This document shows positions 32,081-41,049 of a stretch of DNA of 64,000 nucleotides, piece by piece. The DNA comes from Paenibacillus guangzhouensis (GTDB lineage Bacteria > Bacillota > Bacilli > Paenibacillales > Paenibacillaceae). The notes beneath the pieces were generated by a model that saw only the letters and a list, made by a program, of their open reading frames with translations, did no database searches and was not told where the DNA came from. The stretch covers positions 5,078,501-5,142,500 of the forward strand of contig NZ_CP045293.1 in assembly GCF_009363075.1 (NCBI RefSeq), in the 5' to 3' direction. The translations under genes and the position numbers were made by a program. Every line of letters begins with the position of its first letter. Position 1 is the first letter of the stretch.

Positions 32081-32461
32081 CTAGTGCTGATAGGTCATTC
32101 GAGCAAAAATCTGTGAACAGAGTGCCTGGAATCGCGGTTGATCAACCCCTTTGATCGTTGCCTCGGCAATAATCAATTGTAGCTGCTCCTCCAGATGTGA
32201 TGCATGCTTCGAATCTTCCTCCGCACGGGTGTTCACCTTCGCGCCGTGTCTGCGGTCAATGACGATGTAGCCTTCTTGCTTCAATAACGCGTAGGCTTTG
32301 TTCACGGTCATCGTATTAATGCCAAGGTCTTCAGCCAATTGACGGACGGTCGGAAGCTTCTCGTCGGCTTCAAGCTGTCCGGTAGCAATACCGATGACAA
32401 TCTGATTGCGCAGCTGTTCATAGAGCGGCGTCTCGCTATCAAGTTCCAGTGCAATTACCAT
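32081..32461 (-). CDS. GntR-family regulator, YtrA type
   Basis: A 126-residue short GntR protein. The winged helix has the family words PLYEQLRNQIVIGIATGQL, LPTVRQLAEDLGINTMTVNKAY and GYIVIDRRHGAKV, and only a short dimerisation helix pair follows, as in YtrA. I start at the ATG at 32461, six bases after AGGTGA; a GTG lies in that site. It heads a unit with two membrane-protein genes and probably represses it until an envelope-related signal appears. Confidence 0.88.
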   Translation of the reverse strand: MVIALELDSETPLYEQLRNQIVIGIATGQLEADEKLPTVRQLAEDLGINTMTVNKAYALLKQEGYIVIDRRHGAKVNTRAEEDSKHASHLEEQLQLIIAEATIKGVDQPRFQALCSQIFARMTYQH

Positions 32462-32608
32462 GGATGTCACCTCACAAAGTCCATTAAGTATTACACATTA
32501 TAATACAAATAATACTTAAAATCTACGACTCGCTGGACGAATACAAACAAACACCGGCCCACAGCGACCAGTGCTTGTATAGGAACACCGTTTATCCCAA
32601 TCTCTCGT

Positions 32609-32744
32609 TCACTTGATTCGCACTAAATTCCGTTGGAAGACCGTATCACCTTCCTGCGGAGTAAAGGTCTTCCGCGTTACAGCCTTTTGACCAATCGAAC
32701 ACCTGCACCGTCACGCGCCGGGAGCTTGTATTCAGATTGACCAC
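32609..32744 (-). pseudogene. Possible remnant of a short beta-sandwich protein gene, frameshifted
   Basis: Reading the reverse strand from GTG at 32744 gives VVNLNTSSRRVTVQVFDWS; after a one-base shift it continues VTRKTFTPQEGDTVF and stops at 32609. The first part resembles small Bacillota proteins with a NLNT...VTVQVFDWS pattern. The reading is short and needs a frameshift, so it could be chance. The rest of 32462-32865 shows only a terminator. Confidence 0.3.
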
Positions 32745-32814
32745 TCCTTGATCTTATAGTAGATGCCGCAAGAGGATGGAAATCTTGTACAGGTATCGAG
32801 CGTTCATTGAAAAA

Positions 32815-32849
32815 GCAAAAAAGCTGCCCCGACTCGCGCGGAACAGCTC
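32815..32849 (-). terminator. Terminator behind the lacI-type gene at 32866
   Basis: AGCTG..CCG..CGG..CAGCT stem followed by TTTTTT on the reverse strand, the likely end of the carbohydrate locus. Confidence 0.75.
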
Positions 32850-32865
32850 AATATGAACCATATTT

Positions 32866-33915
32866 CTAAGAGATAGGAGCAACTACTTCTTTCTGCATGC
32901 TGCCACCACAGCTGTGTCGGATGATCAGCGCCGTCGGCACCGTCACCTCAAACGGCAGTACTCGACCAAGGAGGCGATCAATCAGCAGCTTGACCGCTGT
33001 TACCCCCATCTCCTCGGTGTAGACTTTCACCGTCGTGAGCGGCGGAGTAACGTACTGTGCCAGATCAATATCATCAATGCTGACGATGCCGACCTGCTCC
33101 GGCACCTTGATCCCAGACTCGTCCAATGCCCGCAACGCGCCGATCGCCATGGGATCACTGGCAATAAAAAAGGCTTCTGGAAGGTTCCCCTGCTGGATTG
33201 CTTGCTTCATTAATCGATAACCTTCCTCAGCCCCCCAGCTGCCGACGAACACGCTGTCTTCATGAAACCATCCGCGTTCCCGCATCATCAACGTATATGC
33301 TGTCTGCCGCTCGTCTTCAATATAGTGAATCCCATCCTGCTTCCGAACATAACTCGTTCCTCCGATGTAGCCAATACGCCGATAACCTAACTGCAGCAAG
33401 TGCGCCAAGGCTTGCTTGGCTGCGCTAGCGATATTGAATTGGACGGAGTCGTATGAATCGGATCCTTGATGATCGATATAGACAATAGGGACTTCGGAAT
33501 AGGACGGCTGCGGCAGCATATCCGAGTCCACTTTTCCAATCACAATAACGCCGTTCAATCCCGTAAAATCCAGCGCAGGACTCTCATCTTCAATCCATCG
33601 AAAGATCCGGTGAATCGAAATGCCACGCTTTGCACACTCCCGCTCAATCCCTTGCCGAATGGTCATATAGAAGGGATCGGAAAATTCGAACTGCTCAGAA
33701 CACCAGATGACAAGACCGATCCGTGAGTCCATGCTCTGCTCTGCCCCGACAAGCTTCCGATTCTGCTTTGTCCGATAATTCAAGGTCCTTGCCACTTCGA
33801 TAATCTTCCGCCGGGTCTCTTCTTGGATGCTGAATGACACATCCTTCCGAAGTACACGGGACACCGTCGAACTGGACACTTCCGCGATACGTGCAATTTC
33901 TTTGATGGTCGTCAT
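32866..33915 (-). CDS. LacI/GalR-family repressor (first of two paralogues in the locus)
   Basis: A 349-residue LacI-type regulator: helix-turn-helix at the N-terminus (TIKEIARIAEVSSSTVSRVL), hinge, and periplasmic-binding-like sugar domain. It is a clear paralogue of the regulator at 42373: both contain GLVIWC, EFSDP and [10 protein letters not shown] in the same order. I start at the ATG at 33915, where the family begins; its ribosome binding site is weak. It is the last gene of the minus-strand carbohydrate locus and probably responds to a galactoside-type sugar. Confidence 0.88.
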   Translation of the reverse strand: MTTIKEIARIAEVSSSTVSRVLRKDVSFSIQEETRRKIIEVARTLNYRTKQNRKLVGAEQSMDSRIGLVIWCSEQFEFSDPFYMTIRQGIERECAKRGISIHRIFRWIEDESPALDFTGLNGVIVIGKVDSDMLPQPSYSEVPIVYIDHQGSDSYDSVQFNIASAAKQALAHLLQLGYRRIGYIGGTSYVRKQDGIHYIEDERQTAYTLMMRERGWFHEDSVFVGSWGAEEGYRLMKQAIQQGNLPEAFFIASDPMAIGALRALDESGIKVPEQVGIVSIDDIDLAQYVTPPLTTVKVYTEEMGVTAVKLLIDRLLGRVLPFEVTVPTALIIRHSCGGSMQKEVVAPIS

Positions 33916-33940
33916 CACGATCACAACACTTTCTAATAGA

Positions 33941-35296
33941 CTACGCGATAGCCTGCGCGATATACTTCTCGCCAGGCACAACATCCGTGCGAACCCAGCT
34001 TACTGGCCCGATCCCCTTTACATGATTAATGTTCGCTTCAACCGTGGTGCCGTTGATGGATATCATGCTCCATACACCTGCGAATTGCGGCTCCCACACG
34101 AATGCTGATCCGGATCCGTGCTCCAGGACCGTCTCTTGATTCCCATGATGGGAGACGTGAACTTCGTTCGACCACACGGGAATATGTCTTGCCGATGCCC
34201 ATGTCACTGGACTAAGTCTTGGCTGTGTGGCCAACACACGCTCCGCTGCATTCGGAGAAATCCCCATCATTCCCGTGATCAGCGCTGTAATGACGCTATA
34301 GGACACCTCCGGGTATTCCCGCCTCGGCATCTTCGGATGGGACAGCTCGAGCAATAGCGAATAAGCGAAATCATGCAACCCGTGTTGATAATAGATCTCC
34401 GGCAAATACGATCGTTCCTCGACATTATTCCCGCCATGTTTCACCACATCGATTAATGCCTTGTCTAGCTTCTCTGCATCATCGATCAGTCTGAAATAGA
34501 TCGGGAGGTACTGCGCAGAGGCATAATAAGGCGAATAATACGAACGGTCCTGCAGCATTGCGCCGTAGAAGCGCCCCGCTTGCTCGTTCCACCATTGCTC
34601 CCCATACATGGCCTGCAGCGCATCGGCCTTATCCGAATAGGCCTTATGATATCCCGCATATCCTCGGAGTCTCTGAATCTCCGCATAGGCACGGTACCCC
34701 GCATAGAGCGCCGCGACGAGATCTCCCGCAACAAGCGGATGCATACCGTCCTCCATATAGGAAGCAATGCCTCGACGGCCATAGAATGTGTAGTGCTCAG
34801 GCAGCCCATCGCGGTCCTTATCCCAGCGGTCCACATAATCCGATACAGTGTGATGATAGAAATTCATCAGCTCGGGTGCTTCGATATAGTCCTTGTCTCC
34901 AGACCATTGATACTGTCGTAAGCAACAGTCGATGACATCGAAATTCGCGGGCAGGTTATACCAGAAATCACGGTCATCCGTATAATCCACTGATGCAGGA
35001 AGACCCTGCTTCGTGATCTCCCAATACGAGCACCAATCTCTTGAACCCGAGATATGCTCGGCGAATTGGCGCAGCATATTCTTGTTGTGCTTCTGCAAGC
35101 CGAGGAGATGCGCACCCGTACTCTGGTGAGCCACGTCTCGCATACAGAAAGCATCCCGTCCAGGCAGAGCCGCTTCGTACCACGGCCCAACCGGATCATT
35201 TAGATGCGCATACGATAACGCTTGCGCTTTGGCCCAGGCAAAGGTCTCATTTAACGTCGTGCTCGATGATTCGAACAGCAGGCCTCCTGCTCTCAT
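33941..35296 (-). CDS. (alpha/alpha)6-barrel glycosidase-like protein, family not assigned
   Basis: A 451-residue cytosolic protein of the six-hairpin glycosidase superfamily, the fold of families such as GH78 and GH95. Visible words are DAFCMRDVAHQSTGAHLLGL near residue 50, DKDRDGLPEHY near 160 and WWNEQAGRFYGAML near 240. The acid Asp/Glu residues in these are candidates for catalysis. I cannot place it in a numbered family. Its ATG follows the GH36 stop codon after one base, so translation is coupled and the two enzymes probably act on the same oligosaccharide. Confidence 0.7.
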   Translation of the reverse strand: MRAGGLLFESSSTTLNETFAWAKAQALSYAHLNDPVGPWYEAALPGRDAFCMRDVAHQSTGAHLLGLQKHNKNMLRQFAEHISGSRDWCSYWEITKQGLPASVDYTDDRDFWYNLPANFDVIDCCLRQYQWSGDKDYIEAPELMNFYHHTVSDYVDRWDKDRDGLPEHYTFYGRRGIASYMEDGMHPLVAGDLVAALYAGYRAYAEIQRLRGYAGYHKAYSDKADALQAMYGEQWWNEQAGRFYGAMLQDRSYYSPYYASAQYLPIYFRLIDDAEKLDKALIDVVKHGGNNVEERSYLPEIYYQHGLHDFAYSLLLELSHPKMPRREYPEVSYSVITALITGMMGISPNAAERVLATQPRLSPVTWASARHIPVWSNEVHVSHHGNQETVLEHGSGSAFVWEPQFAGVWSMISINGTTVEANINHVKGIGPVSWVRTDVVPGEKYIAQAIA

Positions 35297-35297
35297 A

Positions 35298-37103
35298 TTA
35301 GCTCACTCGTCCTTTCCGCTGGATCGTTACGATCCCCGATGCCGGAAGCTCAAGACGCTGAAGCCCAGCCTGCAAATGGACATCGCGACGATCGATGACC
35401 TGACCGAGACAATTACTCGTCGTAAGTTCAACTGGTCCAAGATCTTGCATCAGCTCCAGCACGAGACGCGTATGCAGCGTTCCATTGACGACGATTAGCG
35501 TATCCGGCACTGCATCACCGACGTTCACCACGACATCTTCATAGACGCATAGAATACGCTTCTCCGCAGATTCCGCGCTGATGATCGGATATAAGAAATC
35601 CGGTCGTCCGGGCGATAACTTGCCTTCGATGAGCGTGTCCCGATGTTCGCGCCAGAAGGATAACCAGAAGGAGGTCATCTGCATATGCTCTTCCGGAATT
35701 AGATCCAGCTTCACGGAGATTTGCGGAACCGAGAATAGAATATTGATGAACTGCAATGCCGCACTCTCCACGGGTTCGTTCGGGTTCCACATGATCATGT
35801 CGGAATGTACGGCGGTCTGGCCGCTGAGCAGCCGCACATCGATTGTGCGAATCCGATTTTCCGTCGCATCGTTCGGGCAATCCGTCGCCCGAAGCATGTT
35901 CCCGTACTTTTTCATTAATGGACCAACATAGTTCTGACGGAACTCGATCATGACCTCCGGCTTGATCGCCTGGAGCCTCACCATGACGTCGCTCAGCAAT
36001 CGATCAACAGCTTCGGGCACGGACGCAAAATCCATCTCCGGATCTTGCTTATCCTTCGTCTCTTCTGTCGCATAGAAGCTATCTACGAAATCAAGCTTCA
36101 ACCCATCCAAATCCCATTCCACAAGCGCCTTCTCATATATACCAATAATATATTCCCGTACTTCTGGATATCTTGGGTCGAGTACACCACAGCCAAGATT
36201 GTCAAATACCGTCAGTATTTTATGTTCAAATCGATGCCAAGCATCGCTTTTTTTCCCTACAAAAGGAACCGAATACCACAGCATATATTTCAAGCCGAGC
36301 GCATGGACGCGGTCCACATGGGCCCGCATATCCGGTATTTTCTCCTCGCTGACGAGCCAATCTCCGCAATACGCATATCCCCGTGCATTATCGGATGTCT
36401 GCCAACCGTCATCTACGATGACCATCTCGCACCCTAGTTCCTTCGCCATTCGGCATTGATCTTCGACCGCGTCGGGATCAAGCTGCTGATGGAAGCTGTA
36501 CCAAGTCGAGTAGACCGGCAGCTTTGCCGCTTCAGGCACCGAAGCTGGCGCATAGCCCGGAAGTGATGCCCACCACTGCTGTACATCATCTAGACTCTCG
36601 GCATATGGTACATCTCTCGCATCCAAGCGGATCACCGCTTCATAGGTCTGTATCGGTGCCATCGGCTCCGTAAACAACTTCACGGCACATCGGAACATCG
36701 AAGTCTCTTCGTGAATGCCTGCCGACATCAAGGCTGTATTCATGGCGTCGGAATATGCAAAAGTTAACCGGTTACGTCCCAGCGTATTGAATAGACACCC
36801 GACTGGCGCCGAATAGGTCGCCTTGGAGGCAAGCCCTCGCTCCCAATCCACATGAAGGCGTCGGTTCCGATAGGCTGCCGGGTGCCAATACCCGTGAATG
36901 TCGATCGCAGGAATATGCCATACAATTTCTACTTCCGATGGCTGTATCGGCGCATCGGCTTCGAGCGTAATATGCAGCAGTTCCACACCTTCGCTAACCG
37001 CTTGTGACTTGAGCGTAGCCCGAAACCGATTATCGTCTCCGATAACTGTAACATGATATTTCCCCGTATTTATTTGATTCATCTCTATCTCCATTGTCTT
37101 CAC
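35298..37103 (-). CDS. GH36-like alpha-galactosidase (clan GH-D)
   Basis: A 601-residue cytosolic glycoside hydrolase. The beta-sandwich N-domain is followed by a barrel with WYSFHQ (201-206) and DDGWQ (231-235). The probable nucleophile is Asp338 in DGLKLDF and the acid/base is Asp408 in RATDCPND. Family members release alpha-galactose from oligosaccharides; a related specificity is possible because the whole locus is unusual. It starts with GTG, eight bases after GGGAGG. It lies behind the CUT1 transporter genes in the same unit. Confidence 0.83.
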   Translation of the reverse strand: MKTMEIEMNQINTGKYHVTVIGDDNRFRATLKSQAVSEGVELLHITLEADAPIQPSEVEIVWHIPAIDIHGYWHPAAYRNRRLHVDWERGLASKATYSAPVGCLFNTLGRNRLTFAYSDAMNTALMSAGIHEETSMFRCAVKLFTEPMAPIQTYEAVIRLDARDVPYAESLDDVQQWWASLPGYAPASVPEAAKLPVYSTWYSFHQQLDPDAVEDQCRMAKELGCEMVIVDDGWQTSDNARGYAYCGDWLVSEEKIPDMRAHVDRVHALGLKYMLWYSVPFVGKKSDAWHRFEHKILTVFDNLGCGVLDPRYPEVREYIIGIYEKALVEWDLDGLKLDFVDSFYATEETKDKQDPEMDFASVPEAVDRLLSDVMVRLQAIKPEVMIEFRQNYVGPLMKKYGNMLRATDCPNDATENRIRTIDVRLLSGQTAVHSDMIMWNPNEPVESAALQFINILFSVPQISVKLDLIPEEHMQMTSFWLSFWREHRDTLIEGKLSPGRPDFLYPIISAESAEKRILCVYEDVVVNVGDAVPDTLIVVNGTLHTRLVLELMQDLGPVELTTSNCLGQVIDRRDVHLQAGLQRLELPASGIVTIQRKGRVS

Positions 37104-37150
37104 CAGCAGTTCCTCCCTGTCCTTATCTAACCTCTGTGATTTAAATTACC

Positions 37151-38047
37151 CTACCCCTTTACCGCGCCCAATGTAATGCCGCTGACAAAATACTTCTGCA
37201 TGAACGGATACACACAGACGATCGGAAGCGTAACGACCATCGTCACAGCAGCCCGCAGCGTTGAGCTCGATATATTGCGGTATTTCGAATAAGCAACCTG
37301 TGCATCCTGAATTTGCTGCAGTGCCTCAACCTCGAGCAACAGCTTACGCAGATACGTCTGCAGCGTATCCCATTTCCCGCTTGAATTGTACAAAATAACG
37401 TCGAACCAAGAGTTCCAATGCCCCACCGAGCTAAATACCGCAATTGCGGCAAACACGGGGAGGGAGATTGGAATGACAACCTTAGCATAAATCTTGAGTT
37501 CAGACGCCCCGTCAATACGGGCCGATTCGAACAGCGATTCCGGCAAGCCCTGCATATACGAAGCCATGAGCAGCATGTAATAAGCATTCAGAAGCCCCGG
37601 GATCCAATAAACGTTGAACGTATTGATTAAACCGAGCTGCACCATCAACAAGTAAGTCGGAATCAAGCCACCTCCGAAATACATCGTGATCAAGAACAAA
37701 ACCCGCATGAAACGTGCACCGGAGAAACTGCGGATCGTTACAACGTACGCAAGTAATCCCGTCATGAATACGCATGTTGTCGTCCCCACGACGACGCGCA
37801 GGATCGAAATCCACAGACCCGAGAACAGCTTCTCATTCTGGAGCAGGAAGATATAAGAGTCCAGCGAGAATTCGCGCGGGAAGAAGTAGATTCCTCCTCT
37901 TGCAGCATCCACGCCGTCATTGAGCGAAATTGCCAGCAAATTCACGAACGGGTACAACATTAGGAACGTGAACACCAACATAAACACGATATTGCATACA
38001 TCGAAAATTCTGCTGCCTAAGCTTGGTCGAATAGCCGTCGATCTCAT
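37151..38047 (-). CDS. Sugar ABC transporter permease, MalG/LplC type
   Basis: A 298-residue inner-membrane protein with six helices, the second permease of a CUT1 transporter. The cytosolic coupling loop reads SLFESARIDGASELKIYAKV, the EAA motif that contacts the ATPase. The start follows GAAGGAGG. No ATPase gene is present, as is usual for Lpl-type systems that share MsmX. It lies 14 bases after the first permease gene. Confidence 0.93.
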   Translation of the reverse strand: MRSTAIRPSLGSRIFDVCNIVFMLVFTFLMLYPFVNLLAISLNDGVDAARGGIYFFPREFSLDSYIFLLQNEKLFSGLWISILRVVVGTTTCVFMTGLLAYVVTIRSFSGARFMRVLFLITMYFGGGLIPTYLLMVQLGLINTFNVYWIPGLLNAYYMLLMASYMQGLPESLFESARIDGASELKIYAKVVIPISLPVFAAIAVFSSVGHWNSWFDVILYNSSGKWDTLQTYLRKLLLEVEALQQIQDAQVAYSKYRNISSSTLRAAVTMVVTLPIVCVYPFMQKYFVSGITLGAVKG

Positions 38048-38061
38048 CGCACGTCCTCCTT

Positions 38062-39018
38062 CTAAAGTATTGATGTATCCAGCGCCTTCTTACTGATCCG
38101 GTTGGCGCCAAGGACGAGAGCAAGCGCGATGATGCTCTTCAAGAAATTAATCGCGGCACCGTAGGAATAGTTACCGAGCTGAATCCCGTATTTATACGCG
38201 TACGTATCGATGACCTCGTGGTATTCCCTCGTCTGCGAGTTCCCGATCAGCAACTGCTGTTCGAATCCCGCATTCAGAATGCCTCCGAGACCAAGAATAA
38301 ACAATAAGACGATCGTAGGTCGAATGCTCGGCAGGATAATATGCCATACGGTTCCGAACCGGCCAAGCCCATCTACTTTGCCTGCATCGTACATTTCCGT
38401 ATCCACGCCTGCAATTGCTGACAAATAGATGATCGTTGCCCAACCGACATCCTTCCATATATTCGTCGTCGTTAAGATCCCCCAGAAATATTTCCCTTCG
38501 CCTAAGAACGAGATCGGCTTATCGATGATGCCTAGCCGCAGCAGCATATCGTTCAAGAAGCCTTCGTTGCCGAGAATGGCGAATAAAATACTCGCGACAA
38601 CCACCCAGGAAATAAAATGCGGTAAATATGAAATGGTCTGAACGAAGCGTTTAAATACTTTGTGGCGCAGTTCATTCAGCAGCAGCGCTAGAATGATCGG
38701 CGAGATAAAGCCGAATACAATGCCTAGTCCACTGATGGCGAGTGTATTGCGCAGCACATTCCAGAAATCGGGCGAATGAAAAAAAGTTTTGAAATGGAGC
38801 AGCCCGACCCACTCACTGCTGAACATCGGTTTCCCCGGAATGTATTTCATAAAGGCAATAACGAGTCCATACATCGGAAGATAACTAAAAATAACAACCC
38901 ATATGATCATGGGAATACAGATTAACCATAGCTGGCGTTCTTTATAGACCTGCCGCTTAAGAAGTTGGAATTTGGATTTCGACTGTGTCGAGGCTTGCTG
39001 TACCACTTCCGCGTTCAT
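38062..39018 (-). CDS. Sugar ABC transporter permease, MalF/LplB type
   Basis: A 318-residue permease with six helices. Its EAA loop includes EMYDAGKVDGLGRFGTVWHI. The N-terminal cytosolic stretch (1-30) is typical of LplB/YteP relatives. I start at the ATG at 39018, five bases after AGGTGG; a GTG inside that site would add three residues. It pairs with the 37151 permease and the 39094 binding protein. Confidence 0.93.
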   Translation of the reverse strand: MNAEVVQQASTQSKSKFQLLKRQVYKERQLWLICIPMIIWVVIFSYLPMYGLVIAFMKYIPGKPMFSSEWVGLLHFKTFFHSPDFWNVLRNTLAISGLGIVFGFISPIILALLLNELRHKVFKRFVQTISYLPHFISWVVVASILFAILGNEGFLNDMLLRLGIIDKPISFLGEGKYFWGILTTTNIWKDVGWATIIYLSAIAGVDTEMYDAGKVDGLGRFGTVWHIILPSIRPTIVLLFILGLGGILNAGFEQQLLIGNSQTREYHEVIDTYAYKYGIQLGNYSYGAAINFLKSIIALALVLGANRISKKALDTSIL

Positions 39019-39054
39019 CCGAGCCACCTGCTTTCTCGATTCATGAATTTCAAA

Positions 39055-39084
39055 GCGAGAGGAAGGAAAAGTCCTTCCCCTCTT
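39055..39084 (-). other. Intercistronic stem-loop between binding-protein and permease genes
   Basis: GAGGGGAAGGA/TCCTTCCTCTC hairpin on the reverse strand without a T-run. Such stems often protect the binding-protein part of the message and set its excess over the permeases. Confidence 0.6.
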
Positions 39085-39093
39085 TCACTTCAA

Positions 39094-40770
39094 TTACTTC
39101 CACGTCGTCATACGCGTCTTGTACACATCGGATCTGAATTTCTCAATATCATGCAATCCCGATTTATTTAGCGCTTCTTTCATGGCTTCATAGTTCTGGG
39201 TCATCTCTTCCTCGGACTTGCTCATGACCGTCTTCGCCCACAAGGTCTCAAGCTGATCCGTAATCTGTTGATTGGTCATGAGAAGCGGATCATTCGCCGG
39301 AATCGTAATCGAACCCATCGAGTTGTCATAGATCGTATCCTTCAAATTGTCATTCATGATCTTTTTCCATTTGGCTTCGTTGTTGAAGTTCTGATCGAAC
39401 CAGAGTGTACTTTTGCCGTCATCCTTCATCGTCCCCTGACCTTCAACAAGCATCAGGTAGCCTTGGCCGAGCATGTCGGATTTCTCATAATTCCATGTCG
39501 CGTCGATGATCGCTTTCTTCGCTTCTTCTACCCAGCTCCACGTACCATTTTCGTACTTCCAGACCGAATCCGGCTGATTCGGAGCTCCCCATCCAATGAG
39601 TCTTGTACCGATATCGGTAATGGAGAAGTTCATCCATTTGATAATTGCCTCAGGATCCTTTGCTTTGTCTGTAATGATCGTAAAGGAGCCGCCGCGTGCA
39701 TTTTTAGGCGACAGATAAGCTTTCTCCGCACCCGCTGCCTTTAACCCAACCTGCACATAGCGCTGTTCTTCCTTCCAATCCTTATTTGTCTTCTGCCACA
39801 CCTCATGGCCAGCATTCCAAGACTGCCACCATGGACCGATATGACCCATAACGCGCTCGGACGAGAATTTTGCCTTCCATTCGTCGAACTTGTTCACGAA
39901 CGTATCCGGGTCGAGCAATCCGTCACGGTAGATCTGATTCACCCACTTCGTGAGCTCAAGTCCTTCCTGCGTATTAACCCAATGCGTCATGTCGCCTTCT
40001 GGGCTTACTTTATAGCCGTTCTGCAATCCATACATGCCAGCCAGTGTTGGCACCATATTGGTTGTCACAGGCGCGACACTTGAAAGCGCATACGTTTTTT
40101 CGCCTTTTGCATTCTTTGGATGTGCCGCCTGCATCTGCTTCAGGATGTCGTAATATTGCTCCGGGGTCTCGAATTTCGGCGATCCCATCGCGGTATACCA
40201 ATCATTGCGAATATGAGCAGAGTTGTCCGGGATCGGCAATAAGCCCCAATACTTCGGCAGCATGTAGAGTTTACCGTCCGCATTGTAATACGATTTGATC
40301 CATGGCTCCAATTGGCTCTTAATATTCGGTCCAAGCTGATCCAGATACTGTCCGATCTCAACCGCCTTGCCCTGGTCGACCCATTGCTGCGCCTCGGACT
40401 CACTCAGATTCGTAATGACCTCAGGGTAGTCGCCGCTGACGAGCATCAGGTTCAATTTTTCTTTTTTGTCTACGTCATAGACGATGTTGTTCAGCTTCAC
40501 ATTAAATTTCTCTAGAATGTATTTCTGCAGTGCGGCTTGATATTTGTTCACATTATCTGGGTTATCCTGCCCGGAGTAGAAATTGATCTCCGTCGTCTTC
40601 GCAGGTACTTCCCAATTGAATTCATTGACTTTCTTCTCCGCATTCTGAGCCGTCTGAGTCTCTGTCTGTTCGTCGGTTCCTTGCTTGGCAGCCTCATCTT
40701 TTCCCGCACAACCAGCAAGTGATGTTAATACTAGAACAATCGCAATGAATAATGACCAATTTCGTTTCAT
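39094..40770 (-). CDS. Extracellular sugar-binding lipoprotein of a CUT1 ABC transporter (LplA type)
   Basis: A 558-residue solute-binding protein. The signal peptide ends in the lipobox LAGC, so it is a lipoprotein on the outer face of the membrane. The long size fits the LplA/YtcQ group that takes up complex oligosaccharides. I start at the ATG at 40770 behind GGGGGG; the longer reading frame adds an unlikely tail. It is the first gene of the transporter/glycosidase operon and has two copies of a 9-bp palindrome in its promoter. Confidence 0.92.
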   Translation of the reverse strand: MKRNWSLFIAIVLVLTSLAGCAGKDEAAKQGTDEQTETQTAQNAEKKVNEFNWEVPAKTTEINFYSGQDNPDNVNKYQAALQKYILEKFNVKLNNIVYDVDKKEKLNLMLVSGDYPEVITNLSESEAQQWVDQGKAVEIGQYLDQLGPNIKSQLEPWIKSYYNADGKLYMLPKYWGLLPIPDNSAHIRNDWYTAMGSPKFETPEQYYDILKQMQAAHPKNAKGEKTYALSSVAPVTTNMVPTLAGMYGLQNGYKVSPEGDMTHWVNTQEGLELTKWVNQIYRDGLLDPDTFVNKFDEWKAKFSSERVMGHIGPWWQSWNAGHEVWQKTNKDWKEEQRYVQVGLKAAGAEKAYLSPKNARGGSFTIITDKAKDPEAIIKWMNFSITDIGTRLIGWGAPNQPDSVWKYENGTWSWVEEAKKAIIDATWNYEKSDMLGQGYLMLVEGQGTMKDDGKSTLWFDQNFNNEAKWKKIMNDNLKDTIYDNSMGSITIPANDPLLMTNQQITDQLETLWAKTVMSKSEEEMTQNYEAMKEALNKSGLHDIEKFRSDVYKTRMTTWK

Positions 40771-40857
40771 GCATGGACCCCCCCAAATGTATTCGCTTAC
40801 ATTTTCAACCTCTCCATACAACCCACATTTCTCGCTGCACATCACCCTATAACTCAG

Positions 40858-40907
40858 AATATAAATTTACTAAATTAATTGCGAATATTACCTATATATT
40901 TAGTAAA
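40858..40907 (-). promoter_or_regulatory. Promoter region of the sugar operon with two TTTA(C/G)TAAA palindromes
   Basis: A weak promoter reads TTCGCA (40880-40885), 16 bases, TATATT (40858-40863) on the reverse strand. TTTACTAAA at 40866-40874 lies between -35 and -10, and TTTAGTAAA at 40899-40907 lies upstream. The same 9-mer occurs before the MFS and lacI genes of the locus. Confidence 0.45.
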
Positions 40908-40994
40908 TTATTGATGTTATTCTATCATCCAACTTTAAAATAATCAAGAGACTTGATGCACATAAAAAAGGAAAATCCCTCTCCCCTGTCATAA

Positions 40995-41023
40995 CAAAAA
41001 AAAGAGCAGCTCCTTCGCTGCTC
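40995..41023 (-). terminator. Terminator of the MFS gene at 41050
   Basis: GAGCAGC, loop, GCTGCTC (41004-41023) then a run of eight T on the reverse strand. It separates the MFS gene from the sugar operon promoter. Confidence 0.88.
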
Positions 41024-41049
41024 CTGGGTCCATTGACCTGCACTTTGTA

